DNA of 64,000 nucleotides, taken from contig JAZHRO010000039.1 in assembly GCA_037157565.1 (NCBI GenBank), positions 40,486,001 through 40,550,000 on the forward strand, read 5' to 3'. The translations under genes and the position numbers were made by a program. The notes beneath the pieces are model-generated. The model saw only the letters and a list, made by a program, of their open reading frames with translations. It did not search any database and was not told where the DNA came from. Shown piece after piece: positions 45,548-54,599 of this stretch (its first letter is position 1; each line of letters starts with the position of its first letter). This DNA comes from Thalassia testudinum. Its lineage: Eukaryota; Streptophyta; Magnoliopsida; Alismatales; Hydrocharitaceae.

Positions 45548-46342
45548 TTGTATTGCAGGGCACCTTTCTTCCTCCAGTGTCTCATGAATCCTTCCACATA
45601 TTTCACGCATTCCCGCTCTTTCCCTCCTGTTGTAAATTATCCTCAACATGACAATTATCCCAACTCGTATTGTAATCGACCATCAGTTAGTTGGGATAAT
45701 TCGGATTGGGGATACAATTCCGGACCCCCGTTTTTAGGGTCTAACCCTGAACACTTTGATTCTCAATTCTATCCTTCTCAGAGTTGCATCGATTATAGAT
45801 CGTCCTCCTTTCATGAACAACCTAATGCGATCTACAATCAAGAAGGATACACTGATCCTTACCCATCCTCTGATTTCACTGCCTTTAGGTCATCTCCATC
45901 TTTTGAACAATCTGAAATGACCTATTATCAGGATGGGTATAACGAATCTCAATTCGTTAATTCCTCTACATTGATGTCAAACCCGCCCAACCCTGAACCA
46001 ACTCATTTGGTTCAGGTTAATCAGGTTCAAGATAAGGTTCTGGCTAACTTGAGGAATATCATTCAATCTTTAGAAGTTCAGCCAATACCTTGCATTGAGA
46101 GATTGGAGCCCCTGATTGAAATGATTGATGATTTAAATAAGTCTTTGTTGGATTGGCTCCAGGATGTTAAGGATAAGAACCCAGGTGAGTTTCTACTTGG
46201 GAAATTAGCGAAATTGAGGATGAGATTCGTGGTTGCTTTGATTCAATCTTGGAATAATTCCCAGGATGAACTCTCTTCAGGAAAGCCAATGACAGAACCC
46301 GCTCAGGCACCTGTTGGGGGGGGACACGTGTTACGAAGCTGA
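45548..46342 (+). CDS. Element D ORF1, 264 codons, unrecognised
   Basis: A long open frame in an otherwise stop-rich element. A second methionine at codon 12 (MNPSTYFTHSRSFPPVV) may be the real start. Residues 12-150 are rich in tyrosine, serine, proline and asparagine (DNSDWGYNSGPPF, SCIDYRSSSFHEQ, TYYQDGYNESQF), a low-complexity gag-like composition. Residues about 160-240 look helical (VLANLRNIIQSLEVQP, LIEMIDDLNKSLLDWLQDV). No zinc knuckle or enzyme motif is visible. It ends just after a run of eight Gs (46315-46322), where ORF2 opens in the +1 frame. A gag-derived structural protein is a guess from position only. I do not recognise it. Confidence 0.65.
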   Translation: MYCRAPFFLQCLMNPSTYFTHSRSFPPVVNYPQHDNYPNSYCNRPSVSWDNSDWGYNSGPPFLGSNPEHFDSQFYPSQSCIDYRSSSFHEQPNAIYNQEGYTDPYPSSDFTAFRSSPSFEQSEMTYYQDGYNESQFVNSSTLMSNPPNPEPTHLVQVNQVQDKVLANLRNIIQSLEVQPIPCIERLEPLIEMIDDLNKSLLDWLQDVKDKNPGEFLLGKLAKLRMRFVVALIQSWNNSQDELSSGKPMTEPAQAPVGGGHVLRS

Positions 46343-47387
46343 CCAGATTGAATTAAAGCAACCAATTAAGGATGATCTGATTTCTTCACCTGAGATCCCT
46401 GAGCCGGGTTACGAGAAAACGTATGTCTCCTGGGAACACAAAGTGACAACTGATTTTGGGACATACATTGATACGGATCCTGATTTCTTTAATGGTGAAG
46501 ATTCAAGTTGCGAAGTCTCACACGAGTTTTCAAATCACGATTTTTGTGAGACGATTGGGCCTGAGGAATCTGATAGATCATTTGATAGCCCAATAACTGA
46601 GGAAACTGATCTTATTAGGGCACACGATACAGATCCAGAATCGCATTTTCTGGAGGAATCAATTCAATGCCCTGATTATCAGTTACACCCTGTTGAGCTT
46701 ATTGATGATTTTAATTCTGAGATAATTAGACCCAAGTCAATTTTGATTCTGCCACATCATTTACACTTGGAGATTCCAGACGGGGTGATGAATATACAAG
46801 ATGTCCTGGAATTTGATACACTTAATGAGGAGGATAGGAGCGGGGAAGTTCTAATTTGGGAAGTTAATTTTGGAGGAAATGGAAGATTGAGTCGAAGGGT
46901 TCCTTTTAAGCTGAAACCATCAAATCAGAACCCTTACGACATTTGTTTCGAGGATGTCAAACTCAAGCACACATTTAACGATTATCCTTTTGAGCTTCAA
47001 TTCTCTGTAACCCGACATTTTGGCCTTGGGTTGCATCCTCACAAATCGCAGGCCCGACCCCGCTTACATTCTGATTTTAGGTTTTGGGTAATTTTTATCC
47101 AGAACCTAAGATATTCTCGATTATGGGGTGTGGGTCTGCACCACAATCTGGTCCACATCTGTGGACCTCTGCTGACAGGTCAGAGGATTCTTCTGTTCAT
47201 TCTAATTCTGACCTGCACATGTGAATTCTTCATTTCTTTTCTTTGTATAGTGTGCCTAGCTGAAGGCACTAAACTCAGCACATATACAGTTCTTTTTCAT
47301 TTTCATCTCGGAGCGGACCCGATATCCACGCAATTCAGGTGCTTTCTACGCTTTTCCACTCTGTTTTATGTCTTTTTAATACAATGA
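46314..47387 (+). CDS. Element D ORF2, 357 codons, unrecognised
   Basis: Overlaps the end of ORF1 at a G8 run and is probably its continuation. The first 190 codons are strongly acidic (DTDPDFFNGEDSSCEVSHEF, ESDRSFDSPITEETD). A middle part (MNIQDVLEFDTLNEEDRSGE and following) looks globular. After about codon 260 the composition becomes hydrophobic and cysteine-rich (LLFILILTCTCEFFISFLCI), which may be non-coding sequence that happens to be open or a membrane segment. No RT, integrase, protease or envelope motif is present. The nominal start MGGDTCYEAD lies inside the G run and is doubtful. I cannot assign a function. Confidence 0.6.
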   Translation: MGGDTCYEADQIELKQPIKDDLISSPEIPEPGYEKTYVSWEHKVTTDFGTYIDTDPDFFNGEDSSCEVSHEFSNHDFCETIGPEESDRSFDSPITEETDLIRAHDTDPESHFLEESIQCPDYQLHPVELIDDFNSEIIRPKSILILPHHLHLEIPDGVMNIQDVLEFDTLNEEDRSGEVLIWEVNFGGNGRLSRRVPFKLKPSNQNPYDICFEDVKLKHTFNDYPFELQFSVTRHFGLGLHPHKSQARPRLHSDFRFWVIFIQNLRYSRLWGVGLHHNLVHICGPLLTGQRILLFILILTCTCEFFISFLCIVCLAEGTKLSTYTVLFHFHLGADPISTQFRCFLRFSTLFYVFLIQ

Positions 47388-48611
47388 GGACATTGCATTA
47401 GATAGGCATGGGGGGATGGATATTTATCTTTGAATTCATTCGTCAGCTCCGTAGATTTGTTTTATTTTATATATAAAAAAAAATCAAAATTAGGAAAGAG
47501 AATTTGGGTTTAAGAAAATTTTCGATCTTAAGAAATACTATATTATGTTCTGAACACAAAGACCCTTCAGGTCTTTGGACTTAATCAGCCCGTATATCCA
47601 CTAAAATGTGGATTTGTTTTTCGAGTTCTCGCCAACTTGAATTTTATTTTAATTGGAGTAAATAAGTTTGGGTGATAAGTACACGACTTATCAACCCGCC
47701 CTCTGATGTGAGGGAATTTTGAGTCTTAAGCATCTACACACTTTCTTTGCACTGACTCGTTGTTTGGCGATTTTAATGAAAATTGGGTAGCTAATGAACC
47801 TTCTAGGGTGATATGGCTGGCAAGTTATCGTGGGTAACAGCCCATAGGTAGGTTGTCCAGAGCCCAGTCACTGGACCTTTCTCTTTTTGCTGCCTTTAGG
47901 TAAATCTTAGACCAGGGAAGCCACCTACTTTAAAAAAAAAAAAAAAAAATCAAAAAGGAGAAAAGAACAAAAAGAAATAAGCCACACTTCGCCGCACGAG
48001 TATGGCTGGCAAGTTGTCGGTGGTAACAGCTCATCGACCGGTTGTCCAGAACCCAACTCAGAAAATGCACTAAAAATTCCCAAAACACTTAGGAAGAAGC
48101 GGAGAAGTAGAATAAACCGGGGAGATATACACTGGATTCACCCTTGTGTTGACCCCGTTAAAAAAATAAAAGTAGAGAGAAAGCTACCGGTTGTAAAGAT
48201 ACACCTTTAGGCAGAATTCTTTTTGAGGTCACCTAGAGGCGTAGAAATCCGAAGTCCGTTTTAATTGCCGGTCAACGAGTCTATCACAATCACAATAAGA
48301 TGCTTAAAACTTAGGGTTCTCATCAAATCTTGGGTGAGTTGAATGGCCGTAGAAAGCCACTCTTAAACCCTAAAATTTGAAAATCCAAAAAAAAAAAAAA
48401 AGAGAGTAAAAACAGAAAAAGAAATTTTTCTTTGAATAAGGCGAGGCTTGAGGCGGTCTGCATTTTGGCTGATACCCGGGCACTGTTGTGTCTTTGAAAG
48501 TTAAGTTCTTAAGTAGACAATTTCTTAATGATTGAAAATAACTCAGGTCCAAATAATCTAACCTAATTCTTTTATAAATAGCATATAGTTTTTGCTAGGG
48601 ACTAGCAAAAG
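47388..48611 (+). other. 3' non-coding region of element D
   Basis: Contains an imperfect direct repeat of about 62 bp, ATATGGCTGGCAAGTTATCG (47809) and GTATGGCTGGCAAGTTGTCG (47999). It also has two poly-A runs (about 47931-47949 and 48387-48401) and the hairpin TTTTGCTAGGGACTAGCAAAA (48590-48610) just before the polypurine tract. Confidence 0.7.
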
Positions 48612-48626
48612 ATAGGCATGGGGGTA
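48612..48626 (+). other. Polypurine tract of element D
   Basis: ATAGGCATGGGGGTA directly before the TGATG of the 3' LTR. It is identical to the tract of the Athila-like element on the other strand at 13619-13634. Confidence 0.85.
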
Positions 48627-50396
48627 TGATGTAAACACATTTACACTACTTAAAATGTCTATTTATGCATGTTCTTAAGCATAGGATTGCATTTCATGAT
48701 ATAAATATTGCATTACATGCATCATCTTGCATTTAGAGTAGTTTGAATAAAATGGAGGTTAATTGTCTCCTTTTATGTGCTTGGACAGGGCAAATATTTT
48801 ATCGGGGCCTCGGATCAAAGATCCAACCGTATGGATATGATCAGGGCGACGATTGGAGTTCAACGACTCCAAGATCGCCCTAATCAGGCATCCGTAGCAT
48901 CAGATAGAGACCGGGGAACCCTAGAAGATCAAGGGCCAAGATGGTGTAAATCCACACTTCAGATGGAAAATCCGACCACACGGATGAATTCGGATCGACG
49001 ATCGCAGCCGAACGACACAAAAATCGAGTCAATCCGACATCCGTGGCACCATCTACAACTTCCAGAAGATGGACGACCAAGATGGTGCCACGTGGCGCCA
49101 TCCCAGCCGCCCAATCGGCCGCAGGAGTCTTGTGAAGACCGCGCACCGTCTCCTCTCCGCCGTTGGATCTCGATCCAACGGCTGCGGATCGCTCGCGCTT
49201 AAAAGCGTCCCCGCGACCATTTCGCCCGCGTAGCGCAGCGGCGACGCAGCTGCGGGGCGAAGCGGAGGTCGCGGGTTCGAGCCGCGGTGAGGGGGTGGAA
49301 GGCGCGGGCGAGCGGGGCGCGCACGAGCGTCAGATGAAGATCCAACGGCCGCGCGCGCCCGATAGCGCCGACGCGCAATTGGACGCTCTGGTGAACGCGC
49401 GATCACACGCGGGCGGTGCGCTACGCAGCGGGCGCGGACGCGTTCTAAGCCGTCCGATCTCGCGATCGGACGGCTGAAAATCAAGCGACGTGCGTATGCG
49501 TTACGCGCGCGGCCAGCCGAGTGGGCGCGCGTGGGCGCGGCGGCAACGGCGACGGCGGGGCTTTAGCGACGGTTTTATCCGTCACTAAAGACCCCTTATT
49601 TATTATTTTGAAGATGTAATGTCCATTTTGCCCCCACTCCTTGCAACTATAAAAGGAGACCCCCTCCATACGAAATTTTCATCCCTTCCTTCTGCTCTCT
49701 ACCTCTCCAAAGCTCAAGAGAAGCTTGTCCCACACCCGGGATGCTTCTCGCGAGATAAAGCCCAAATTTTCGTCCCCCTTCGGAAGTGGATCCTGCGACG
49801 ACGACGGCGTGCTGCTTCGTTCCCGTTCTTCTGCTTCGTCCTCCTTCGTCCCGCTTCGTTCTCCTTCGTCCAGGCGTCGTCCCGTCCGGCTCGTCCTCCA
49901 AGCGACCGTCGAGGAGGATTCTCTCTCCCTATTCTTTTTACTGCTTTTCTAGTATAGATTTACTGCTTTCTAGAGTAGTCTATTCGTCCTCCGAGCAATC
50001 GTCGAGGAGGACATTTCTCCCTCCATTCTTTTAATGCTTTCTAGAGTAATTATTTTATGTTTTCTAGTTGTAACGAAAGAACTCTTTTATGATAAATTCC
50101 TTGTCTATTCTACATCTTATTTTGATTTCCATGTATAGTATTCTTTCTCTCTCTCTTACTCCCTCTGTCTCTTTTATTTGTTGTAGATACTTAGATAGTT
50201 TAAATTGAATTTCTTTGTGACAAAATAAAAAGAAACGCGAAGTTTTTAAATCAAACGTTCGCCTCCCTGTGTTCGACCCGGAATTTTAATTTTGGTATAA
50301 ATTTTATTTGTTGAACACGAACCTTCGCTTTCGAACTACAACGACGGGTTTTCCAAAACCAAACACGTTAGCGTAGGTTCGTAAATAAGTTCAACA
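48627..50396 (+). repeat. 3' LTR of element D
   Basis: TGATGTAAACACATTT ... AAGTTCAACA, 1770 bp, about 99% identical to the 5' LTR by eye. Most differences are C/T or G/A transitions. Confidence 0.95.
49224..49296 (+). other. tRNA-like segment with A- and B-box matches (3' LTR)
   Basis: Second copy: TAGCGCAGCGGC at 49231-49242 and GGTTCGAGCC at 49274-49283. Both boxes are unchanged although nearby bases differ between the LTRs. Confidence 0.5.
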
Positions 50397-50502
50397 CCTG
50401 TCAGTGCAATCATTGTTGTTGATTTCGGCCTGATTTTCTTGGACTTTGCTTCCAACGGCTATGGAAGCTTTCCTAAGCTTTTCAAAGCTTTCCTAAGGCC
50501 TC

Positions 50503-50510
50503 TATAAATA
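50503..50510 (+). promoter_or_regulatory. TATA box of solo LTR C
   Basis: CCTCTATAAATAGAG, matching the inverted counterpart in LTR A at 2383. Confidence 0.65.
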
Positions 50511-51699
50511 GAGAGGAACCTCTTGCACACAAAGACACACCTAGATACACCAAGACACACCTAGAAATACACTTTCACACCATTTTGTGTCTCTCGATCC
50601 TAAGAAGAAAAGCTCTTGCTCTCCAAGCTCAAGTTCTTCATCTTGAGAGCATCAAGCCTTTGCGCACCCGCTCTTCTACCGTAGTTCATGAGAGCGACGT
50701 TACGCCTTCGTGTAGCTCACGCACCCGCGTCATCGATTCGATGCACTCCTTGCAAAGGGAAGCATCTTAATTCCTATAGAAGCTTAGGTTAAAAAATTAC
50801 TTTGTTGGCTCTATAGGATTGTTGTTATTTTACTTTATTATTTGGTTGGGTATTCGCTTTGCGAATACCCGTCTCCTTCGTGGGACAAAATCCTTCTCGT
50901 GAAGAGAAGGGGTTGAGGAACGCTACCCTCGCACTTGTAGTATAGTTGTAATTGAGGTTGAATCACCCTCGTTTAAGTGATTCGTTTAGTGGATTTGACA
51001 ACTTGGTTGATCGGAAAATCCTAACTCGAGAAGGTTAGGTGGTGGTTTTCACCCGGTTTGGGTTTCCACCTAAAAATAATTGTGTACCTTGTTTGTTTAT
51101 TTTTTTTTGTGAGATTGTTTATTTTCAATTCACAATTTATTACGTCACCCCCTCCTGGTAGGGAAGAATCTACAGTTGTGCCGTGCCATCATCTCACTCG
51201 CTACTGCCAAGAAGCGATGCTAGCTCCACATCCAGGAGCTTCACCTTGAGCATTCTCCCTTGCAGTGACAACACAAGGAGACACCTAGGACTGTCGTCCA
51301 CCTCGACCAAGCCATGGCCCTTCTTCACCCTTTTTCTCTCTTTCTTTGTTTTCTTGTTTTTGTCTATTTACTATAAACATGTGCTAAAATATTTCTTGAT
51401 TAAATAAGATTTTAGATATGTGTTTTTAAGTCTCTCTGTGGATGACTTTTCTTGCTCTATACGTGGTTAATCTTTTTAATATTTCTATTTTATTTTTCTA
51501 CGAACTATTTAATAACGACAATGATTTATTTATTTTTCTTTGTTATTGAATCAATCATGAGGCACCCTTCTTCGGCTTCTTGCTGTTCACAGCGATGCCC
51601 TTCTTTGATGTCATGTCACTATTTGCTGCCTTCTTGGGCTTATGGTCAAAGGGGCACCCAGGTATGTTATGGTGGTGGGGTTTCGGGGATGACTTCTTT

Positions 51700-52087
51700 G
51701 ATAGTGTCCTCTCGGCGTTAACACTCTTATGGTGGTCCTCACGGAGCAAGTGAGAGAGGAGGCAGAGGGTGAAGGTAGGACCGTTGCCTTGGGAGGAGGA
51801 GGTGGTGGTTAGAGAGAAGGGGCATGGGAGGTTGGAGAGAGGGGGTGGAGGAGGTGAGGAGGAGGAAGGGGTGTGAAAATTTTAAAAAAGAGGATTAAAA
51901 AATAAAATTTGAAGATTAAAAAATAATTTTAAAGTATATTTCAATGCAAAATCGTTAAATTTAACAGATTTGACAAACAGATGGCAAATATGAAAATAAC
52001 TTGACTTTTTTAATGACAAAATCGACAATTCAGTGAAGTTAATGAGAAATAAATAAATTTAAAAAATTATATATATATAAATAAATA

Positions 52088-52128
<41 letters not shown>
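51700..52128. repeat. Right inverted arm of element M
   Basis: Inverted counterpart of the left arm. It ends in a (TA)n tract at 52092-52130 that has probably overwritten the terminal bases. A 64-codon antisense frame (51555-51749) next to it is not recognised. Confidence 0.6.

Positions 52129-52130
<2 letters not shown>
52067..52130. repeat. (TA)n microsatellite
   Basis: TATATATAAATAAATAAATAA followed by an uninterrupted TA run of about 38 bp at the right end of element M. Confidence 0.9.
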
Positions 52131-52131
<1 letters not shown>

Positions 52132-52137
52132 TTTTTA

Positions 52138-53340
52138 CTACACTAAGGGCCTATTTAGATCGTGGGATAAATTTTGTTATGTAAGGGATATGTCATTTAT
52201 GTTGTGATAAATATGATTTGATGTTTGGGAGACACATAGTGATGTGATGGGAGAAATTGAGGTATCGTGCATTTGAGGGGTTATGAGTGTTTGGTAATGG
52301 GGTTGGAGTTGGAAGTTATCGAGGGAATTGCCATCGCACTTGCCTTCTACTTCGTGCTACACAGCGCTATCGAGGGTTGGGGATAGTGGTGTTTCATGAT
52401 ATCGTTAGAGAGAGGTCATGGATCAAGGGCCAACATGAAGTTTCTAGAAACACGAGTTTGTAAGCAAGGGATAAATGTTGGTGTATGTTAATTTCAAGTC
52501 TTGAACGAAGTTAGATTCCCATCGAATTTTGAGGTTATAACACAGGTTTCCTTTATGCTAAGAGATGTTGACCCAAACATGATATTAGGCCCCTATATCC
52601 ATCAAACCAAACCAGCTCCAAAAGTTTTCAATTGCGAAAAAAATCCCAACATGCATAGGAGTTGGGACTAGGGATGGAAACGGGTCGGGTTTAGTTAAAT
52701 CCATACCTATACCTATTTACAAAATCCACACTCATACCCTACTCATTTGCCCATGAAATAAAAAAAGTTAAACTCATATCCATACCCATTTACCCATTGG
52801 GTATCCATTGACCTATCGGATACCTATTTATAAATTTTTCGTACAATCAAATCGTATCTGAATTAAAGTTAAAGATATATATATATATAACATGATTCGT
52901 CAATTATTTATTTTTAATAAGTATGAAACATAGGAGCTCACGACACTTCAATTTTAATGATCACATTAAAATTAGTACAAAAAAATACTTGAAGGAAAAT
53001 ATATATAAAAAAAAATAAAATATAAGTATATTTCAAATAAATGATACTTATTTAATAAATAAATATTCAATAGAAATTTCAAAAGTATCCCTAATCTTTA
53101 AAATTATGGAGAGAATCATTAAAGAGATTAGAATGGGGGAATGAGAGACTTAAGGTAAAAATTATATATCTTAGGTAAATTAAAATTTTATTTAGATACT
53201 TAGGTAAGGTAATAGAATATAAATCCATAGCTATATCCGATAAAATTCTTTGCATAAAATTTATATCCAAATCTTGTGAAATTCTAATCAAGTTTTACCC
53301 AATTTTTTCATATTAAATTAAATCAAATCTGAATCAGATA
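52138..53340. other. AT-rich region upstream of the RRA gene
   Basis: Non-coding. It contains AAGGGCCTATTTAGATCG, a start seen in some plant TIR elements, and a block of CCATACCTATACCTA and ACCCATTGGGTATCCATT words (about 52680-52830) typical of repetitive DNA. No gene is seen. Confidence 0.45.
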
Positions 53341-53642
53341 TACCAAAATTTACATCTTCATCGGGACGTGGAAAAATATTCCCCAAACCCGGCAACCAAA
53401 AAATCGGAAACAAAAGACCCAACCTCACCTCACAGCACGAAAAGCTCGTAGCAGCCGCCCGTTGCACCTTCTTCGCCTCCCACTCTCCACCAACAACACA
53501 CAACACGCCCTCCCTCTCCTCCCTTCGCTGGTCCGTTTTGGCGTCTCGCGATTCGTCGAGCGGCGAGGGATAACGGTGGCGTCCCCCGCGAGCCATGTCG
53601 AGAAACTAGGGTTTTACGGCCCTCCCCTTCCGCCCAACCCCG
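53341..53642 (+). promoter_or_regulatory. Promoter and 5' UTR region of the RRA gene
   Basis: The composition changes sharply from AT-rich to C-rich pyrimidine-biased sequence around 53360-53640, the usual look of a plant 5' UTR. No clear TATA box is found near 53400. The start codon context is CCCCGATGGCG, good for plants. Confidence 0.4.
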
Positions 53643-54599
53643 ATGGCGAGCTCCTGCGCGGAAATGGTCGGCGGGAAGGCTCTCTTCGTTGCGATCTACG
53701 CCACCGTCCTCGTCGGCGTCGCCCTCTCCGCCCTCTTTGTCCTCACCTCCCTCCACGGCTTTTCCGCTTCCTCCTCCATCCCCACCGTCCTCTGGCTCTC
53801 CTCCCCCTCTCGCTCCTCCCCCGCCCCCCGTGAGCCCTCGAACCTTCCTTCGTGACCGCCATTCGCTGCTTCAAACCTCGCAACTTTACCACGCTCCGAC
53901 CTTTCGTTTTGATCCGCACCGTTGCATAGGAAAAATGCGATTTTGATGTGTTTTAGTTTATGTAGTGAGGGTAATGGAATTTCGTGTTGCAGCGAGGGAG
54001 GGTGAGGCACCGGTGGCTGCGGATACTCTCCCGCTTCCTCCTCCTTCTCCTCTTCCGCCCATGAAGCAGCTGGAGAAGCGCGATATGTGGACGAAGGACA
54101 TGTGGGACGCCCCGCCGGCGGGGGCGCCGGTGCCGCCCGCGAAACGGTTCAGGTTGACGAAGGAAGTGGTGGACAAGAGGGCCAAAGACAATGTCATTGT
54201 CGTGACGTTCGGGAATTACGCGTTCATGGACTTCATCTTGACTTGGGTCAAGCACCTCACCGATGTGGGCGTCTCGAATCTCCTCGTGGGTAATGGCGGC
54301 GGTGCTTGTTATCTAGTTCGAAATCAAAGAATGGCTTCGTTTCATGCTTTGTCACTGCTGGTGATTGAGTTGGTTGATGCTCTTTTACTGCAGGTGCTAT
54401 GGATACTAAGCTTTTAGAGTCCCTCTACAGGAAAGGAATTCCTGTTTTTGATATGGGGAGTAAGATGGATACGGATGATGTGGGGTGGGGATCCCCAACT
54501 TTTCACAAGATGGGAAGGGAGAAGGTTTTACTGATAAATGCCATTCTGTCGATGGGGTTCGAGCTGCTGATGTGTGATACGGACATGGTTTGGGTAAAG
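53643..54599 (+). CDS. RRA-type arabinosyltransferase (GT77), 5' three exons
   Basis: Exons 53643-53829, 53993-54289 and 54394-54599, with introns GTGAGC...TTGCAG (163 bp) and GTAATG...CTGCAG (104 bp). They give 230 residues in one frame. Residues 13-36 are one hydrophobic segment (FVAIYATVLVGVALSALF), fitting a type II Golgi membrane anchor. A proline-rich stem follows. From about residue 115 the conserved part begins: NVIVVTFGNYAFMDFILTWV, then VFDMGSKMDTDDVGWGSPTF, then LLMCDTDMVWVK with the DxD-type metal/nucleotide-sugar motif. This is the pattern of REDUCED RESIDUAL ARABINOSE proteins, which add arabinose to hydroxyproline-linked chains of extensins. Family members have roughly 400-430 residues, so only the first half is here. 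After the donor AAG|GTAACA at 54600 no further exon is found in 9.4 kb. First-exon GC content is very high, unlike its surroundings. Confidence 0.85.

Larger units (their letters stand above)
42636..50396 (+). mobile_element. Element D: complete, young, pol-less LTR retrotransposon
   Basis: Two LTRs (42636-44398 and 48627-50396) and a perfect target duplication CCTGT (42631-42635 and 50397-50401). A primer site lies directly after the 5' LTR and a polypurine tract directly before the 3' LTR. By eye the LTRs differ at about 16 substitutions and 5 small indels in 1.77 kb, roughly 1%. The 4.2-kb interior has no protease, RT, RNase H or integrase. It has only two adjoining unrecognised frames. 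It is a non-autonomous element of the Athila-type primer and polypurine class, and the polypurine module is shared with the Athila-like element at 13.6 kb. Confidence 0.93.
41703..51174 (+). mobile_element. Solo LTR C, sister of A and B, split by element D
   Basis: Starts TGTTGGTGCTAGAGC and ends CCCCCTCCTGG..GAATCTACA. It is flanked by a perfect duplication GTTGT (41698-41702 and 51175-51179). Its own length without D is about 1.7 kb. It is plus oriented, with a TATA box at 50503. It carries the best-preserved copy of the Copia-type AGACGTCT array (42113-42624). Element D entered it 11 bp after the last array unit. Confidence 0.9.
40498..52128. mobile_element. MULE-like element M, split by C and D
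   Basis: Long imperfect inverted arms: about 40498-40910 is the inverted complement of about 51700-52128. Shared words include TTATTTATTTSTTATTAACTTCA, GTTAAATTTAAC, CACACCCC and CTCTGCCTCCTCTC. TACTTTTTA flanks both ends (40489-40497 and 52129-52137) and could be a 9-bp duplication, although it is low-complexity. The right terminus is replaced by a TA tract. No transposase is seen. GC-rich inner parts of the arms may be captured gene pieces. Confidence 0.6.
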
